A stretch of DNA of 64,000 bases from Chitinimonas arctica (GTDB lineage: Bacteria > Pseudomonadota > Gammaproteobacteria > Burkholderiales > Chitinimonadaceae), in the NCBI RefSeq assembly GCF_007431345.1, contig NZ_CP041730.1, positions 4,898,001-4,962,000 on the forward strand, read 5' to 3'. Within the stretch, counting starts at the first letter, position 1. The number at the start of each line of letters is the position of its first letter. The notes under the pieces were generated by a model. The model saw nothing but the letters and a program-made list of their open reading frames with translations. It was not told the DNA's origin and did no database searches. Below, in pieces: positions 44,902-54,997 of this stretch. The translations under genes and the position numbers were made by a program.

Positions 44902-47604
44902 ATGACTGAACAAAGACCTAACCCCGACCGCTTGCTGGAGGCTGTGCAGGCCGAGGCCCTGGCTGCCGCGAGAGGCAAGCTGAAGATATTCTTCGGCGCC
45001 TGCGCGGGCGTAGGCAAGACCTACGCCATGCTACTGGCGGCACGCCAAAAGGTGAACGAGGGCGTGGACGTGTTGGTGGGCATCGTCGAAACCCATGGCA
45101 GGACCGAGACGGCGGCCTTGCTCGGCGGCTTGTCCATGCTGCCCTCATGCAAGTTGCAGCATCGCGATAAGCTGCTGGCGGAGTTCGATCTGGACACGGC
45201 GCTTGCCATCAAGCCGCGGCTGGTCGTGGTGGACGAGCTCGCGCACAGCAATGTGCCTGGCAGCCGCCACGCCAAGCGCTGGCAGGATGTGGCGGAGCTG
45301 CTCGGCGCCGGCATCGATGTCTATACGACGCTCAATGTGCAGCATCTGGACAGCCTGAACGACGTGGTGGGGGCGATCACCGCCGTGCGTGTGCGCGAGA
45401 CGGTGCCGGATCAGGTGTTCGACCGGGCCGATGAAGTGACCTTGGTGGACTTGCCACCCGACGAACTGTTGGCGAGGTTGGCGGCGGGCAAAGTGTATAT
45501 GGCGGATGCGGCCGAACGTGCCGCGCGCGGTTTTTTTCGCAAGGGCAACCTGATCGCCCTGCGCGAGTTGGCGCTGCGCCGTACCGCTGACCGAGTCGAT
45601 GCCCAGATGCGGGCTTACCGCGCCGACCGTGCCATTGCCAATGTATGGCAGGCCAAGGAAAGATTGATGGTCTGTGTGGGCATGGGCGCCAGCGGCGAAA
45701 AACTGATCCGCGCGGCCGCGCGCCTGGCCGCCAGGCTGCAGGCCGACTGGATCGCCGTTTACGTGGAAACGCCGGCGCTACAGCGGCTACCGGCTCAGCG
45801 CCGGGCAGGGGTGCTGGAAACACTGAAGCTGGCCGAGGAGCTGGGCGCCGAAACGGTAACGCTGGCAGGGTCGGACGCTGCCGATATCCTGGCCGGCTAT
45901 GCGCGCAGCCGCAATGCCGGCAAGCTGGTGATCGGCCACAGGCTGAGGCCAGGGTGGCGGCGCAAACTGCTGCCCGGCCTGGCCGACCGATTGGCGGAGC
46001 GGGCGGTGGACCTTGATCTTTACCTGGTGGGTTCGGATGAGGCAATGCCCCTCCCGCAGCGAGGAGCACCTGTTCGCTTGCAGCGGCCGGACTGGCGCAG
46101 CTATGCCTGGACGACGGTCTATGTCGCGGTGACCACGGCGCTGGCGACGCCGCTGCTGGCGGTATTCGATCTGGCCAATGTGGTCATGGTGTTTTTGCTG
46201 GCGGTGGTATGGGCGGCGCTGCGATACGGGCGCGGGCCTGGCGCCTGGGCGGCGCTGGCGGCGGTACTGAGCTTCGATTTCTTCTTCGTACCGCCGCGCT
46301 TTACCTTTGCGGTAGGCGACACCCAATATGTATTTACCTTTGCCATGATGCTGGGCGTTGCCCTGGTCATCGGCCAGTTGGCCGCCAAGCTGCGCTTCGA
46401 AGCCGACGTAGCCCGCCGCCGCGAGCAGCGGGCGGATGCGCTGGCGGGGCTCGCACGCGAGCTTTCCGGGGCGCTGACGACGGAGCAGATCGTGGGTTTG
46501 GCGCTGAGCCGGTTGACAGGCCTTTTCCAGGCCCATTGTGCCTTGCTGCTGCCGGACTCCCACGAGCGCGTAAGGCCCATGAGCGTTGATCCGTCCGCCG
46601 AGACCGCCCCGGGGGCGATGCCGGTGGATTGCGAGATTGCCCAGTGGGTGTATGACCGACAAACCGCGGCCGGGAAGGGTACCCATACCTTGTCCGCCAG
46701 CCCGGCGCATTACCTGCCGTTGAAGGCCCCCATGCGCACGCGTGGCGTGCTTGCCCTGCAGGCGGCCGACCCGGCGCTACTCGATGAGCCGGAAGATAGG
46801 CGCTTGCTGGAAGCTTGCGCCGCGCAGATTGCCCTGGCGCTCGAGCGGGTACATTTTGTGGAAGTCGCGCAGGACGCGCTGGTGAGCATGGAAGGCGAAC
46901 GCTTGCGCAACGGTCTGCTGACCGCGGTCTCGCACGATCTGCGTACACCATTGACCGCCCTGGTCGGCCTGGCCGATACCCTGGGACATGCCGGGCTCAG
47001 CGACGCCACGCGGAGGGAGTTGGTCCTGGCCGTGGGCGAGAAGGCCAAAGGGATGGCGGAGCTGGTGGAAAAGCTGTTGGATATGGCCCGTTTGCAAGCA
47101 GGGGCGGTCGAATTGCGGCGCGGTTGGCATTCGCTGGAAGAGGTGCTGGGCTCGGCCCGGCGCCAGCTGGATACGGTGCTGTCGCGCCACCGGGTGTTGA
47201 GCCGCTTGCCGCCCGAATTGCCGCTGTGCGAGTTCGATCCGGTATTGCTGGAGCGTGTGCTGGTGAATCTGTTGGAAAATGCCGCCAAATACACGCCGCC
47301 GGGCAGCGAGATTTGCATACTGGCGCAGCACGGCAACGGTCGCTTGCGCGTTTCGGTGGATGATGACGGCCCTGGGCTGCCGGGTGGGCGAGAGGAGCGG
47401 CTGTTCGATAAATTCGAGCGCGGCGAAAGCGAATCGGCCTCTCCCGGGGTGGGCTTGGGGCTGGCCATTTGCCGAGCCATTGTCGAAGCGCACGGTGGAC
47501 GCATCCTCGCCGAAAACCGCGCCGAGGGTGGCGCCCGCTTTACCTTTACCTTACCGCTTGGGACGCCGCCTTCCATGGCGGAGGCCGAGCTGGAACCGAG
47601 TTGA
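44902..47604 (+). CDS. kdpD: Sensor histidine kinase KdpD
   Basis: The 900-residue K+-limitation sensor has an N-terminal KdpD domain with Walker A (FFGACAGVGKTYAML), a universal-stress-type domain (about residues 250-370), four membrane helices (about 395-500), a GAF domain and a C-terminal kinase with phospho-His in VSHDLRTPLTAL and the N/G boxes (NLLENAAKYTPPG, GVGLGLAICR). It follows kdpC and precedes its response regulator. Confidence 0.97.
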   Translation: MTEQRPNPDRLLEAVQAEALAAARGKLKIFFGACAGVGKTYAMLLAARQKVNEGVDVLVGIVETHGRTETAALLGGLSMLPSCKLQHRDKLLAEFDLDTALAIKPRLVVVDELAHSNVPGSRHAKRWQDVAELLGAGIDVYTTLNVQHLDSLNDVVGAITAVRVRETVPDQVFDRADEVTLVDLPPDELLARLAAGKVYMADAAERAARGFFRKGNLIALRELALRRTADRVDAQMRAYRADRAIANVWQAKERLMVCVGMGASGEKLIRAAARLAARLQADWIAVYVETPALQRLPAQRRAGVLETLKLAEELGAETVTLAGSDAADILAGYARSRNAGKLVIGHRLRPGWRRKLLPGLADRLAERAVDLDLYLVGSDEAMPLPQRGAPVRLQRPDWRSYAWTTVYVAVTTALATPLLAVFDLANVVMVFLLAVVWAALRYGRGPGAWAALAAVLSFDFFFVPPRFTFAVGDTQYVFTFAMMLGVALVIGQLAAKLRFEADVARRREQRADALAGLARELSGALTTEQIVGLALSRLTGLFQAHCALLLPDSHERVRPMSVDPSAETAPGAMPVDCEIAQWVYDRQTAAGKGTHTLSASPAHYLPLKAPMRTRGVLALQAADPALLDEPEDRRLLEACAAQIALALERVHFVEVAQDALVSMEGERLRNGLLTAVSHDLRTPLTALVGLADTLGHAGLSDATRRELVLAVGEKAKGMAELVEKLLDMARLQAGAVELRRGWHSLEEVLGSARRQLDTVLSRHRVLSRLPPELPLCEFDPVLLERVLVNLLENAAKYTPPGSEICILAQHGNGRLRVSVDDDGPGLPGGREERLFDKFERGESESASPGVGLGLAICRAIVEAHGGRILAENRAEGGARFTFTLPLGTPPSMAEAELEPS

Positions 47605-47611
47605 GTTGATC

Positions 47612-48304
47612 ATGAGCGCGCAACGTCTACTGATCGTCGAGGACGATCCGCATATCCGCCGATTTGTCCGTACCGCCCTGGAGGCGGAGGGCTTTACGGT
47701 TCACGAAGCCGAGACCGTGGCACGGGCCTTGATCGAGGCGGCCAGCCGCCAACCCGAGCTGTTTATCGTGGACCTGGGCTTGCCGGACCGCGACGGCCGC
47801 GAGCTGATAGCGGAGTTGCGCACCTGGTCGCAGGCGCCGGTGATCGTGCTGTCGGCGAGGGACCGGGAAGAAGAGAAGGTGGCGGCGCTCGATGCCGGTG
47901 CGGACGACTATTTGGTCAAGCCGTTTGGCGTCCCCGAGTTGATGGCGCGGGTGCGGGCGCAATTGCGCCGTAGCAGCGCCAACCTTCAGCCTGACCGCAC
48001 CGTGGTGTGCTTTGGCGAGATCCGCGTGGACTTGGCCGGCCGCGACGTTCGGCGCTGCGGCGCACCGGTCCATCTCACGCCTATCGAATACAGGCTGCTG
48101 GCGGCGCTGATGAAGGACCATGGCCGGGTGATCACGCACGAGCAACTCTTGAAGACGGTATGGGGTCCTGCCGCAAGCGGGCGCGATCATTACCTGCGGG
48201 TATACATGGGCAATTTGCGGCAGAAGCTGGAGAAGGATTCCAGCCAGCCGAAGCACTTGGTAACGGAACTCGGCGTGGGGTATCGGCTCGTCGGGGTGGA
48301 GTAA
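47612..48304 (+). CDS. kdpE: Response regulator KdpE
   Basis: The 230-residue OmpR-type regulator has a receiver domain with phospho-acceptor Asp54 (LFIVDLGLPDRDGRELI) and a winged-helix DNA-binding domain (LTPIEYRLLAALMKDHGRVI). It activates kdpFABC under K+ limitation and probably acts at the T-rich repeats before the operon. Starts 7 bases after kdpD. Convergent with the KfrA-like gene, 12 bases away. Confidence 0.96.
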   Translation: MSAQRLLIVEDDPHIRRFVRTALEAEGFTVHEAETVARALIEAASRQPELFIVDLGLPDRDGRELIAELRTWSQAPVIVLSARDREEEKVAALDAGADDYLVKPFGVPELMARVRAQLRRSSANLQPDRTVVCFGEIRVDLAGRDVRRCGAPVHLTPIEYRLLAALMKDHGRVITHEQLLKTVWGPAASGRDHYLRVYMGNLRQKLEKDSSQPKHLVTELGVGYRLVGVE

Positions 48305-48316
48305 AGCTGGACGAAT

Positions 48317-49339
48317 TCAGCTCGGCGGGTTCGCCGCTGATTCCTCGGCCGGTGGGGGTGCCAGGACCGCCAGCAGGCTGGCTTGGACATCCAGCGCCGT
48401 TTGCAGCCGAATCTGCTCGCCTTCCAAGGCCTTCGCGTTGGCTTCAATCGCCGCAAGCCGCGCCGTTAAATCCCGATTCAGGGTCAATTGCTGGTTCAGC
48501 CGCTCCGCCTCCCTGGCACCCATGGACTCCAGGCCGGATACCTTGCCCTGCAAGGTGGCATTGGCCTGGGCGAGCTTCTCACCGGCGAGTTCGGCTTGTC
48601 GCAATGCCTTCCGAACCCCGGCCAGGTCCGCCGAGGTCTTTGCCAATTCCTGATGCACCCGCGTGAGCTCGTCCTGCTTGACGATCGCTGTTTGGCTAAG
48701 CGTACGGATTTCCATCTGTAGTTGCTGCACCTGGTGCTCGTGCCTACGCTGCTCCTGTTCTCGCTGATCCTTCACCGATTGCCGGTAATGTTCCAGCGCC
48801 TCTCTCGCGTGCTTGTGCTTCTCCTCCAGCGAGAGCCGATGGGCTTCATTGTCCTTGAGCCTGTCACCAAGGTCGGCAAGCTGCTGCGTCAGTCGTTCAT
48901 TGGCGGTTCGGGCCGTTTGCAAGGCTTGCCGGGCCTCGCCATGACTATGCTGCTCCGCTTGAAGGGCGGCATCGCTACGCTGCAATTCGGCCTGCAAGGC
49001 GGCAGCTTCAGCCTGCTTTCGGCTCAATTCCTCATCCTTTTGCCGCAACTGGCTGTCGGACTGGCTGCGCAATTCCACGAGCTGACGGGCGGCGTCTTCC
49101 TGCAGGCGGGCGGCTAAGCGCTGGATAAGGTCCTGTATCGCTTCGCCTACCTGGATTTCACTGCCGGCGGCATGGCCATTTTCTTCTTCCAACTCACGTA
49201 GATAGCGCTGGATCGTGGTCTTCGAGCCGGTGTTGCCCAAGGCTTGCCGTATGGCGTCGATGGAAGGGTGCTTACCCTGGGCCATCAAGGCATCCCGTGC
49301 GCGCTGGACCTCGGATTTGTGGATGCCGGCTCGTGCCAT
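48317..49339 (-). CDS. KfrA-like DNA-binding coiled-coil protein
   Basis: The 340-residue protein has an N-terminal KfrA-type DNA-binding domain (SEVQRARDALMAQGKHPSID ... TTIQRYLRELEE) and a long alpha-helical coiled coil (about residues 70-315). KfrA of plasmids is an autorepressor with a coiled-coil tail and can help plasmid stability; chromosomal or island relatives are less studied. GGGAGA precedes the ATG, and a perfect 18-bp palindrome lies 25 bases upstream. Its place in an accessory block suggests origin from a plasmid or integrated element. Confidence 0.88.
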   Translation of the reverse strand: MARAGIHKSEVQRARDALMAQGKHPSIDAIRQALGNTGSKTTIQRYLRELEEENGHAAGSEIQVGEAIQDLIQRLAARLQEDAARQLVELRSQSDSQLRQKDEELSRKQAEAAALQAELQRSDAALQAEQHSHGEARQALQTARTANERLTQQLADLGDRLKDNEAHRLSLEEKHKHAREALEHYRQSVKDQREQEQRRHEHQVQQLQMEIRTLSQTAIVKQDELTRVHQELAKTSADLAGVRKALRQAELAGEKLAQANATLQGKVSGLESMGAREAERLNQQLTLNRDLTARLAAIEANAKALEGEQIRLQTALDVQASLLAVLAPPPAEESAANPPS

Positions 49340-49363
49340 GGTAGGTCTCCCGATAATTTCGTA

Positions 49364-49381
49364 ACATATTACGTAATATGT
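49364..49381. promoter_or_regulatory. Candidate autoregulatory operator of the KfrA-like gene
   Basis: ACATATTACGTAATATGT is a perfect 18-bp palindrome 25 bases upstream of the KfrA-like ATG, overlapping its likely promoter. KfrA proteins bind inverted repeats in their own promoters. Confidence 0.6.
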
Positions 49382-49431
49382 AAATACACCATGATTCTAG
49401 CAAGAATTTCCATTAATTATTCAGAAAATAA

Positions 49432-49460
49432 AGGCGTGATAATGATGGATTATCACGCCT
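49432..49460 (-). terminator. Hairpin with minus-strand T-rich tail
   Basis: AGGCGTGATAA / TTATCACGCCT, a perfect 11-bp stem with 7-nt loop, followed by TTATTTTCTG on the minus strand. It could end an unrecognised minus transcript or act as an attenuator ahead of the KfrA-like gene. Confidence 0.5.
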
Positions 49461-49804
49461 CATGTGCCGGTACTGCGTCAAATTCGGGTTGGTACGGTAC
49501 GAAACCCTGTTTCTTGTGTACGCCGCCCCGAACAGAAGGGCGCCCGCGCAAGTAATTAATCCCCATGAGGCCAATCCCTGCGGCCAGGCGCGATGCTTTA
49601 AAATTCCTACCCAAATGGCATTACAACAAAGCCGCACCCAGCGGCGGATACCAGGGAGGAACCGCATGCCAGTCAATCGCCACGTCCGATTGCTTACCCC
49701 GCTTGAGTCGGAATGCCAGGCGCACCGGGCCGTAACGGCTCCTTTGATCCGCCGCTGCGTCAGCGTCTCCGCCGAACAATAAGTCGTGAACAAGGTAGTC
49801 AAGC

Positions 49805-52800
49805 ATGGGTAATGAATACATCGCCGAGAAACGCGTTGAGCACTCGGCTGTCGCCTGCGAACCGGACATGATCGCGCCGGACCCCAGCAAGCCTATGGTC
49901 TTGCTGCCGTTCGTGACCTATGCCACCTTCGATACGGCGGTAGACACCGCCAGTCATGGCAACGGCAACCAATACCCGCTCTATATCAGTACCTCGCACG
50001 TGCCTCACTGCCTGGGCGGCCCGCCGGGCGGCCTGGGCAAGACATCCAAGACCTGGAACGGCAAGTTCAAGACGACCGAGAACAGCAGCACCGTAAAGGT
50101 GGGGCCGGGTTGGCAGATCCATCACCAGCATGGCGGCACCATCAACAACGGCAATGCCAAGGCCAAGGTCTTTACCGCCGTCGACGCCGGCAGCCCCGCG
50201 CAAAAATGCCTGGCCATGCTGCGGGTGCAGTTCGAGCGGCTGAAGCAGGGCTCCAAGAATCAGTTGAGCGAACGGCCGGGCGGCTTCGTCAAGGATATCG
50301 GCAAGGGCGCGCTGGATACCGTCAAGGGCTACGGCGAAATGGCGTCCGACGCCGGCAGTTCCGCAGCCAGCCTGTTCTCCCTGGAGGGACTCAAGGCAGC
50401 CGGCCGGGCCATCAAGCAGACGGCCGGTTCGGTGATGGATGCCATCTCCGGGACGGTACGTGAAGTTGCCGAGGTCGGCAGCGCCATCGTCAACGACGAG
50501 CTGTCCATCGACGACATCGTCGATGGCATGGAAGACCTGGCCGGCGAGCTGGGCGAAGAAGCGCTATGCGCGCTGGCCGCCCAGATGCAGGAGATTGCCG
50601 ACAAGCCCGAAGCCATGGGCGAGGCATTGGGCGGCCTGATGACCGAGGTAGCCATACAGGTGGCCGCCGCCCTGGTATCGGGCGGCGCCGCCAATGCCGC
50701 CGCAGCGGGGGCGAAAGCCGCCAAGGCAGCCAAGGCGGGTGGCAAGGCCATGGACCTGGGAGCCGGCCTGGCCAAGAAACTCAAGGGCATGGGCCTGAAG
50801 GAAGGCGATTCCTTCAAGGACGTGATCCAGAAACTGAAGGACCGCCGCCGGAAAGGCCAGGACAAGACCCCCGACAAGGCGCCGGCCGCCCCCAAGCCCG
50901 AGGCCGCCGCCCCCAATCCGCCTGCCAACAGGGACTCCCACAACAAGGGCAGTGCCGATGGCGAAGGGGAGGTCTGCCCGCTGTGCCCCACCACCGCCCA
51001 CCCGGTCAATCCGGTGCTGGGTTGCAAGGTGCTGGCGGGCGAGGGCGAGCTGGACTTTAGCCTGCCCGGTCCCTTGCCCTTGGTATGGCAACGCAACTAC
51101 GCCAGCAACAGCCGCGAAACCGGCTGGTTTGGCCAGGGCTGGGCCGTGATGTTCGGCATGCTGCTGGAAGAAAGCGACAACGGCGAAGTCATGGAGCTGG
51201 TCGATACGACCGGCCGCCGTATCCGCTTCCCTCGTGTCGCGCCAGGGCGCAGCTTCTTCTCCCGCTACGAACAGATCACCCTGGCATGCAGTGCCGCCGG
51301 CGAGTACAGCCTGGTATCGGGCGACGGCGCGCGCCTTTTCTTCGGTCAACCGCATCCGCAACGGCCCGATCAGTGGCTATGCAGCGGCCTGGCCGATGCC
51401 AACGACAACCGCATCCGGCTGGAATACCAGCCCATCGCGGCCCGTCCCCAGGACGCCAAACCCGCCCTGCAAGCCCAACCCTGCTACCTGATGGACAGCA
51501 CCGGCGAGGCACTGCAACTGGATTACAGCCCGGTAGGCCGCTTGCTGCGCGTCAGCCTGCTGTGCGGGCTTAGCCCTAACCAGGGGGCCAGCGGCAGCGC
51601 CATTGCCGCCGAAATCCTCAACCGCAAGATCGCCGATAGCGTGCTGGCGCGGCTGGAGATTGCCCGGCGCGACCAGACCGCCTTGCAGGCGCAAGTGCTG
51701 GTGGAATACCGCTACAACGCGGAAGGCGACTTGGTCAGTGTGCTGCGCGATGGCGGCGAAGCCCGCCGCTACCAATGGCGCGACCACATCATGGTCGGCC
51801 ACACCGTGCCCGGCGCACTGCAGGCACATTACGAATACGACCGCTACGACGCGGGCGGCAAGGTCATACGCCACTGGAGCAATGTAGGCCAGCAGTGGAA
51901 CTTTGAGTACAGCAGCGGCCACACCAAGGTAGTCGAAGCCAAGGGTACCGCCGTCGAGCGCGCCACCCTCTACCACTTTGACGAAAAACGCCGCTGGACC
52001 GGCCTGACCGACGCACTGGGCGGCCGCACCATTTTCGAACTCAACCAATACGGCCACCGCGTGGCCACCATCGACCCGGATGGCACTGCTACCCGCTATA
52101 GCCTGGACGGCAAAGGCCGCCCCCTGGCAGTGACCGACGCGCTGGGCCATAGCACCCAGGTGCTCTGGCATAGCGAACTGGAACTGCCCACCCAGCTGAT
52201 CGACGCACTGGGCCAGGCCACCAGCCTGGAATACGACGCACGCGGCAACCTGATCGGCCAGATCGATCCGGCCGGCAACGCTACCCGCTTCGAGCTGGAC
52301 GCACGCGGCCTGCCTGTACGCATCATCGATGCCAAGGGCGGCAACAAGCGGCTGGAGTGGGATGCCCGCGCCCAGTTGATCGCCTATACCGACTGCTCGC
52401 AGCAGACCACCCGCTTCTGCTATAACGAGCGCGGCTGGCTAAGCAGCCAGACCGACGCCCTGGGCGCCACCACCAGCTACCATTACGATCCTGCCGGCCG
52501 GGTGCAATCCATCGACTATCCCGATGGCGGCAGCGAGCGCTTCGAATACGACCCGGCCGGCCGCCTGGTCGCCCATATCGACGCCCTGGGCAACCGTACC
52601 CGCTATGAGCTGGATGCCGACAACCAGCCGACCGCCCGCATCGACGCGCTGGGCGGTCGGCTCGAATACCGCTATGACCCCCACCGCCGCCTGATTGGCC
52701 TGATCAACCAGAACGGCACACCCTGGCAATTCCAGTACGACGCGCTGGATAGATTGGTGGCCGAAACCAACTTCGAAGGCAAGTTCAGCGCCTACGCTTA

Positions 52801-54988
52801 TAGCGCCGCCGGCCAATTGATGGCCCAGCGCGAACTGCCGGCCAGCCATCCGGACAGCATCCTCACCCGTTTTGAACGCGATGCCCTGGGCCAGTTGCTG
52901 GCCCGCCATACCCAGGCCAGCGGCCAGGCATTGCAACGAACCCGTTACCAGTACGACCCCGCCGGCCAGCTGTCCCGCACCAGCAATGCCGATGCCGCCA
53001 TCGAGTTCGGCTACGACCCGCTCGGCAACCTGCTGCAAGAAATCCATACCACCCACTGGCGCGACGAGCAGGGCAAGCGGCAACCACGGGTGCAGCAACT
53101 GAGCCACCAGTACGACCCCCTGGGCAACCGGATCGCCTCGACCCTGCCCGATGGCCGCACCCTCAACTGGCTGATGTACGGCAGCGGCCACCTGCACCAG
53201 ATCAACCTCGACGGCGAACTGATCGCCGATATCGAGCGCGACGCAATGCACCGCGAAGTGGCCCGCAGCCAAGGTAGCCTGCACAGCCAGTTCCAGCTCG
53301 ACGCCATGGGTCGGCTGGTGGACCACCGCGTCAGCGCCCGCAGCCTGGGCCAGCAGCCCCAGGTAGGCGTAGGCGTCCAGCACGGCAGCCGCATCGCCCG
53401 CCACTGGCGCTATGACCGCGCCGGCCAGGTGCTGGAGATCAACGACGCCCGTAAAGGCCGTACCGAATACCACTACGATGCACTTTCCCGCATCCGCTCG
53501 ACCATCGGCCCCAAGCTGGCCGAACAGTTCGAGTTCGACCCCGCCCACAATCTGTTGCCGGCCAACGGCCACAGCCCGCTCAAGGACAACCGGGTCACCG
53601 TCTTCGAAGACAAACGCTACCGCTACGACAGCCACGGCCGCCTGGTGGAAAAGCGCAGCGGCAGCAGCCAGAACAGCACCGTATTGCAGCTGGAATGGAA
53701 TGCCGAACACCAACTGGTAAAAGCCACTACCACCCGCAGCAAGGGTGCAGGCCAAGCCAACCGGGTAAGCGAAACCTACTACGGCTACGACGCCCTCGGC
53801 CGCCGCATGAGCCGGCAAAGCCGCGAATGGATCGCCCCGGCCGGCCAGACCGATACCCCCGCCCACACCACCCCTGGCAACAGTGCCTGGTTCCTGTGGG
53901 ACGGCAATCGGTTGCTGCAGGAAATCCTGGTCAGCCCCAACGCCGCCGACCCGGCCCAGCGCAGCCAGACCCATACCACGGTCTACGAGCCGGACAGCTT
54001 TATCCCGCTGGCCCGGTTAAGCTGGACCACCTCCGCCAAGGACACCGCCCTTGCGCCACCCCAGCCTGCTGACTGGATGGCGCAACGGATGGCCTTCTTC
54101 GACCAAGCCCAGGCCACTTACAGTGCCCAGCACGGCTTGGTGCCGGATGATGACGACTTCCTCCTGCAGGTAGCCCAGGCTAACGCCGGCCAGCCCGCCG
54201 AGCCAAACAATCCGGTGGCCATTACCTGGTACCAGTGCGACCATCTGGGCACCCCACAGGAACTGACCTCGGCCAACGGCGACATTGTCTGGCAGGCTAG
54301 CTATAAGACTTGGGGCAATACGGCCACGGTGGAATGGGTAGCCGCTGACGGCGCCGTGCAGGCTCAGCAGTCGCACGCAGCGGCGGTCGAGCATGCCCAG
54401 GTGCAGCCTTTGCGCTTCCAAGGGCAGTACTTCGACGCGGAGACGGGACTGCATTACAATCGGTTCAGGTACTACGATCCAGATGTGGGGCGGTTTGTAT
54501 CGAATGATCCGATTGGGTTGGCGGGTGGGGATAATGTTTACCAGTATGCACCGAACCCGATATCTTGGATTGATCCATTGGGGCTGGCAAAGTGCCCATG
54601 CGATTGCCTGAAAAAAGGTAACCAACAAGGAACTGGCCCATACCGGGGAGGGTCGTATGGTGGTACTACTGCTCCCGGCATCGAATCACATCATGCACCC
54701 GCTAATAGCGTTAGCCCACTTGCCAAGAGTCAAGGGCCTGCTATACAAATGGCTCCTGCAGATCACGCAAAGACCATGAGTCACGGGCATCAGGGTAATG
54801 CAGGGAAGGCCTATCGTTCAGGCATTCAGGCGATGCTCGATGCTGGAGACTGGCGTGGCGCAATGGCGACTGAGCTTAAAGACATTCGGCGTGTTGCTGC
54901 TCAAACGGGCAATCCTAGAAAGTATAATGAGGCAATGCAGGAAATGTTGGCTTACGCAAAGTGCAAGGGTCTTCTAGATAAGAAATAA
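49805..54988 (+). CDS. Rhs-family polymorphic toxin with PAAR-like N-terminus and HNH/EndoVII-like tip
   Basis: The 1727-residue protein has an N-terminal DUF4150/PAAR-like segment (about residues 30-125, SHVPHCLGGPPGGLGKTSKT), a hydrophobic Ala/Gly-rich stretch (about 255-315), and a DUF6531 start of the Rhs shell near residue 390 (HPVNPVLGCKVLAGEGEL). YD repeats follow to about 1560 and the shell ends at RFVSNDPIGLAGGDNVYQY and SWIDPLGLAK. The variable tip (about 1598-1727) carries ESHHAPANS (E1627, H1629, H1630) and MAPADHAKTMS (H1654), like the SHH/AHH group of HNH/EndoVII nucleases. Codon use turns A/T-richer over the last 500 bases, typical of tip exchange. No vgrG or type VI genes are in the window. 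Confidence 0.93.
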   Translation: MGNEYIAEKRVEHSAVACEPDMIAPDPSKPMVLLPFVTYATFDTAVDTASHGNGNQYPLYISTSHVPHCLGGPPGGLGKTSKTWNGKFKTTENSSTVKVGPGWQIHHQHGGTINNGNAKAKVFTAVDAGSPAQKCLAMLRVQFERLKQGSKNQLSERPGGFVKDIGKGALDTVKGYGEMASDAGSSAASLFSLEGLKAAGRAIKQTAGSVMDAISGTVREVAEVGSAIVNDELSIDDIVDGMEDLAGELGEEALCALAAQMQEIADKPEAMGEALGGLMTEVAIQVAAALVSGGAANAAAAGAKAAKAAKAGGKAMDLGAGLAKKLKGMGLKEGDSFKDVIQKLKDRRRKGQDKTPDKAPAAPKPEAAAPNPPANRDSHNKGSADGEGEVCPLCPTTAHPVNPVLGCKVLAGEGELDFSLPGPLPLVWQRNYASNSRETGWFGQGWAVMFGMLLEESDNGEVMELVDTTGRRIRFPRVAPGRSFFSRYEQITLACSAAGEYSLVSGDGARLFFGQPHPQRPDQWLCSGLADANDNRIRLEYQPIAARPQDAKPALQAQPCYLMDSTGEALQLDYSPVGRLLRVSLLCGLSPNQGASGSAIAAEILNRKIADSVLARLEIARRDQTALQAQVLVEYRYNAEGDLVSVLRDGGEARRYQWRDHIMVGHTVPGALQAHYEYDRYDAGGKVIRHWSNVGQQWNFEYSSGHTKVVEAKGTAVERATLYHFDEKRRWTGLTDALGGRTIFELNQYGHRVATIDPDGTATRYSLDGKGRPLAVTDALGHSTQVLWHSELELPTQLIDALGQATSLEYDARGNLIGQIDPAGNATRFELDARGLPVRIIDAKGGNKRLEWDARAQLIAYTDCSQQTTRFCYNERGWLSSQTDALGATTSYHYDPAGRVQSIDYPDGGSERFEYDPAGRLVAHIDALGNRTRYELDADNQPTARIDALGGRLEYRYDPHRRLIGLINQNGTPWQFQYDALDRLVAETNFEGKFSAYAYSAAGQLMAQRELPASHPDSILTRFERDALGQLLARHTQASGQALQRTRYQYDPAGQLSRTSNADAAIEFGYDPLGNLLQEIHTTHWRDEQGKRQPRVQQLSHQYDPLGNRIASTLPDGRTLNWLMYGSGHLHQINLDGELIADIERDAMHREVARSQGSLHSQFQLDAMGRLVDHRVSARSLGQQPQVGVGVQHGSRIARHWRYDRAGQVLEINDARKGRTEYHYDALSRIRSTIGPKLAEQFEFDPAHNLLPANGHSPLKDNRVTVFEDKRYRYDSHGRLVEKRSGSSQNSTVLQLEWNAEHQLVKATTTRSKGAGQANRVSETYYGYDALGRRMSRQSREWIAPAGQTDTPAHTTPGNSAWFLWDGNRLLQEILVSPNAADPAQRSQTHTTVYEPDSFIPLARLSWTTSAKDTALAPPQPADWMAQRMAFFDQAQATYSAQHGLVPDDDDFLLQVAQANAGQPAEPNNPVAITWYQCDHLGTPQELTSANGDIVWQASYKTWGNTATVEWVAADGAVQAQQSHAAAVEHAQVQPLRFQGQYFDAETGLHYNRFRYYDPDVGRFVSNDPIGLAGGDNVYQYAPNPISWIDPLGLAKCPCDCLKKGNQQGTGPYRGGSYGGTTAPGIESHHAPANSVSPLAKSQGPAIQMAPADHAKTMSHGHQGNAGKAYRSGIQAMLDAGDWRGAMATELKDIRRVAAQTGNPRKYNEAMQEMLAYAKCKGLLDKK

Positions 54989-54997
54989 GGGGCTTTA

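Larger units (their letters stand above)
49340..49804. other. Regulatory region between KfrA-like gene and rhs
   Basis: Holds the 18-bp palindrome, an 11-bp hairpin, and two competing short ORFs at about 49620-49800 that I cannot confirm: a plus ORF from 49666 with GGGAGGAAC upstream, and a minus ORF to 49621 with better protein-like composition. Confidence 0.45.

Noticed and set aside
52439..53974. 511-codon minus-strand ORF
   Set aside because: Antisense to the Rhs YD-repeat shell; its Val/Ala/Gly-rich composition follows from the repeat.
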